64,000 nt of DNA from Corallococcus soli. Its GTDB lineage: Bacteria > Myxococcota > Myxococcia > Myxococcales > Myxococcaceae. Of this stretch, positions 63,114 to 64,000 are shown one piece after another. Where the stretch lies: the NCBI RefSeq assembly GCF_014930455.1, contig NZ_JAAIYO010000002.1, positions 372,001 to 436,000 on the forward strand, read 5' to 3'. Made by a program: the position numbers and the translations under genes. The notes under the pieces are model-generated. The model searched no databases and was not told where the DNA came from. It saw nothing but the letters and a program-made list of their open reading frames with translations. Within the stretch, counting starts at the first letter, position 1. Each line of letters begins with the position of its first letter.

Positions 63114-63834
63114 GCAGCGTCACCTGACCCAGCAGCACTGGGACGGCGGTCTCCACGCGCAGGATGCGGGGGCCCAGGGAGAAGGGCTGGAAGCCGTGGG
63201 CCTCCAGCAGCTCCGCCTCGAAGGGCACCCAGCCCCCGTCCGGCCCGATGGCGAGCACCACCCGCCGCGCCTCGGCCACCCCCACCGCCTGCAACGGCTG
63301 CCTCGCCGGAGGGTGGGGGAGCAGGCGCAGCGCTCCGGTGCCGAAGACGGCGTCCAGCTCGTCCTCGACGAAGGGGCGGAAGCGCTCGCGGACCAGGACC
63401 TCCGGGGCGCGCGTGTCCCGGGCCTGCTCCAGGCCCTGGAGGAGCAATTCGCGCACGAAGGCCGCGTCCAGCACCTTGGAGTCGAAGTAGCTCTTCTCCA
63501 CGCGGGCCGCGTTCACCAGCACCACCCGGTCCACGCCCAGGGAGGCCACGGCGGGCAGCACCTTCTTGAGGGCCTTGGGGCGGGGGATGGCCAGCAGCAG
63601 GTCCACGCCCGCGCGGGGCGGTGGGGCGTCGGTGAGGGTGACGCGCAGGTGGAGCAGGCCGGGGGCGTTCTCCAGCACCTCGCCTGTGCCGGTGAGGCCG
63701 TCCAGGCGGCCCACGCGCAGGGATTCGCCGGCTTCGGCCTTGAGGACGTCGCGGGCGTGCTGGGCGCGGCGCCCGGTGAGCCGGGCGGTGCCATCCGGCT
63801 GGAAGTCCTCGTCCAGGAGCAGGAGCAGGTTCAC
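63100..63834 (-). CDS. rsmE: 16S rRNA (uracil-1498-N3)-methyltransferase
   Basis: 244 residues. A PUA-like N-terminal domain (NLLLLLDEDF, GRRAQHARDVLKAEAGE) precedes a SPOUT methyltransferase: LLLAIPRPKALKKVLPAVASLGVDRVV is represented by AIPRPKALKKVL, then IGPDGGWVPFEAELLEAHGF and LGPRILRVETA, the trefoil-knot SAM site. It methylates U1498 in helix 44 of 16S rRNA. The GTG at 63834 gives the usual N-terminus; the ATG four codons upstream is the alternative. Confidence 0.94.
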   Translation of the reverse strand: MNLLLLLDEDFQPDGTARLTGRRAQHARDVLKAEAGESLRVGRLDGLTGTGEVLENAPGLLHLRVTLTDAPPPRAGVDLLLAIPRPKALKKVLPAVASLGVDRVVLVNAARVEKSYFDSKVLDAAFVRELLLQGLEQARDTRAPEVLVRERFRPFVEDELDAVFGTGALRLLPHPPARQPLQAVGVAEARRVVLAIGPDGGWVPFEAELLEAHGFQPFSLGPRILRVETAVPVLLGQVTLLKAP

Positions 63835-63945
63835 GGTAGGCCCCATGTAGCCGTTCCCGGGCGGGCAGGGGAGGGGGCGTCCTGCCTGCCTGTGCCCGGG
63901 CCCTGGCCCCGGGCCGTCCGCGCGGGAGCGTGATAAAGGGCCGGC

Positions 63946-64000
63946 GTGCGTTCCTTCTGCGTCCGTTGCCTGCGTCCCGAGAGCGCGTGTTACTGCGCCC
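63946..64000 (+). CDS. DTW-domain protein, N-terminal fragment (cut by window edge)
   Basis: Only 18 codons are visible: GTG at 63946, 5 bases after AAGGG-type purines, then FCVRCLRPESACYCA. The CxxCxRPxxxCxC pattern is the N-terminal signature of DTW/TapT-like tRNA-uridine aminocarboxypropyltransferases, which modify uridine in tRNA with SAM. The rest lies outside the window. Confidence 0.7.
   Translation, partial: MRSFCVRCLRPESACYCA

Overview
The window reads as a chromosome segment of a myxobacterium of the family Myxococcaceae (Corallococcus, Myxococcus or a close relative). The evidence is G+C near 70 percent with strong third-position GC, lipoproteins with 'DAGTDAG' spacers, FHA-DUF4388 and TPR proteins, a membrane-anchored prolyl oligopeptidase, and a Lon protease whose N-terminus matches my memory of Myxococcus xanthus LonV. 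Genes are densely packed and many are joined by ATGA, GTGA or TGATG overlaps. I see no insertion sequence, prophage block or CRISPR array, so this is mostly core genome.

Left part (1-24.9 kb). A leftward radC-DUF3006-recQ unit comes first, then a cyclic-nucleotide-binding protein, then a rightward trxB, trans-sulfuration enzyme and moaC unit. A leftward four-gene unit carries a YiiX-like permuted papain-fold protein, a small protein, a SirB1-type protein and a Nudix hydrolase. A DUF2795 protein, a lipoprotein and a CoA-binding protein follow, then a secreted subtilisin and a patatin. Divergent from the patatin lies a methionine unit: an ArsR-HTH plus methyltransferase-fold regulator (SahR type) with an operator-like palindrome at its start codon, metH, and a short MetE-like zinc protein. 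DNA maintenance and tRNA modification genes come next: mutY, a Cas4-like PD-(D/E)XK nuclease, tcdA and tatD.

Middle part (24.9-45.4 kb). This holds a TolB-like repeat lipoprotein, the two longest gene-free stretches (26.4-26.9 and 27.15-27.55 kb), a DHH phosphoesterase, maf, a TPR-zincin lipoprotein and rlmI. Next are a cysteine-array protein with Cys at every third residue, a Rep-type helicase, rplM-rpsI, a PilT paralogue with a long Pro/Ala tail, recX, bamD, TPR and FHA-DUF4388 proteins, selD, a cell-wall amidase, rph and rdgB.

Right part (45.4-64 kb). Six tRNA genes (Pro-TGG, Arg-TCT, His-GTG, Arg-TCG, Lys-CTT, Leu-TAG) surround an opposite-strand gene for a RecT/Bet-type phage single-strand annealing protein. 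A proteostasis block follows: tig, clpP, clpX, a prolyl oligopeptidase and lon. Then come an oligopeptide importer (binding protein and two permeases, no ATPase here), a lone receiver protein, a yqgE-bolA-grxD iron-sulfur group, a DUF2914 membrane protein, rsmE and the first codons of a DTW-domain gene.

The items I would look at first are the cysteine-array protein (31712-32215), the RecT/Bet gene inside the tRNA cluster (46060-47154), the SahR-like/metH/MetE-like unit (14746-20338), the PilT paralogue with an altered C-terminal motif (36066-37475) and the TPR-zincin fusion (29232-30497). No wholly new multi-gene system is obvious.
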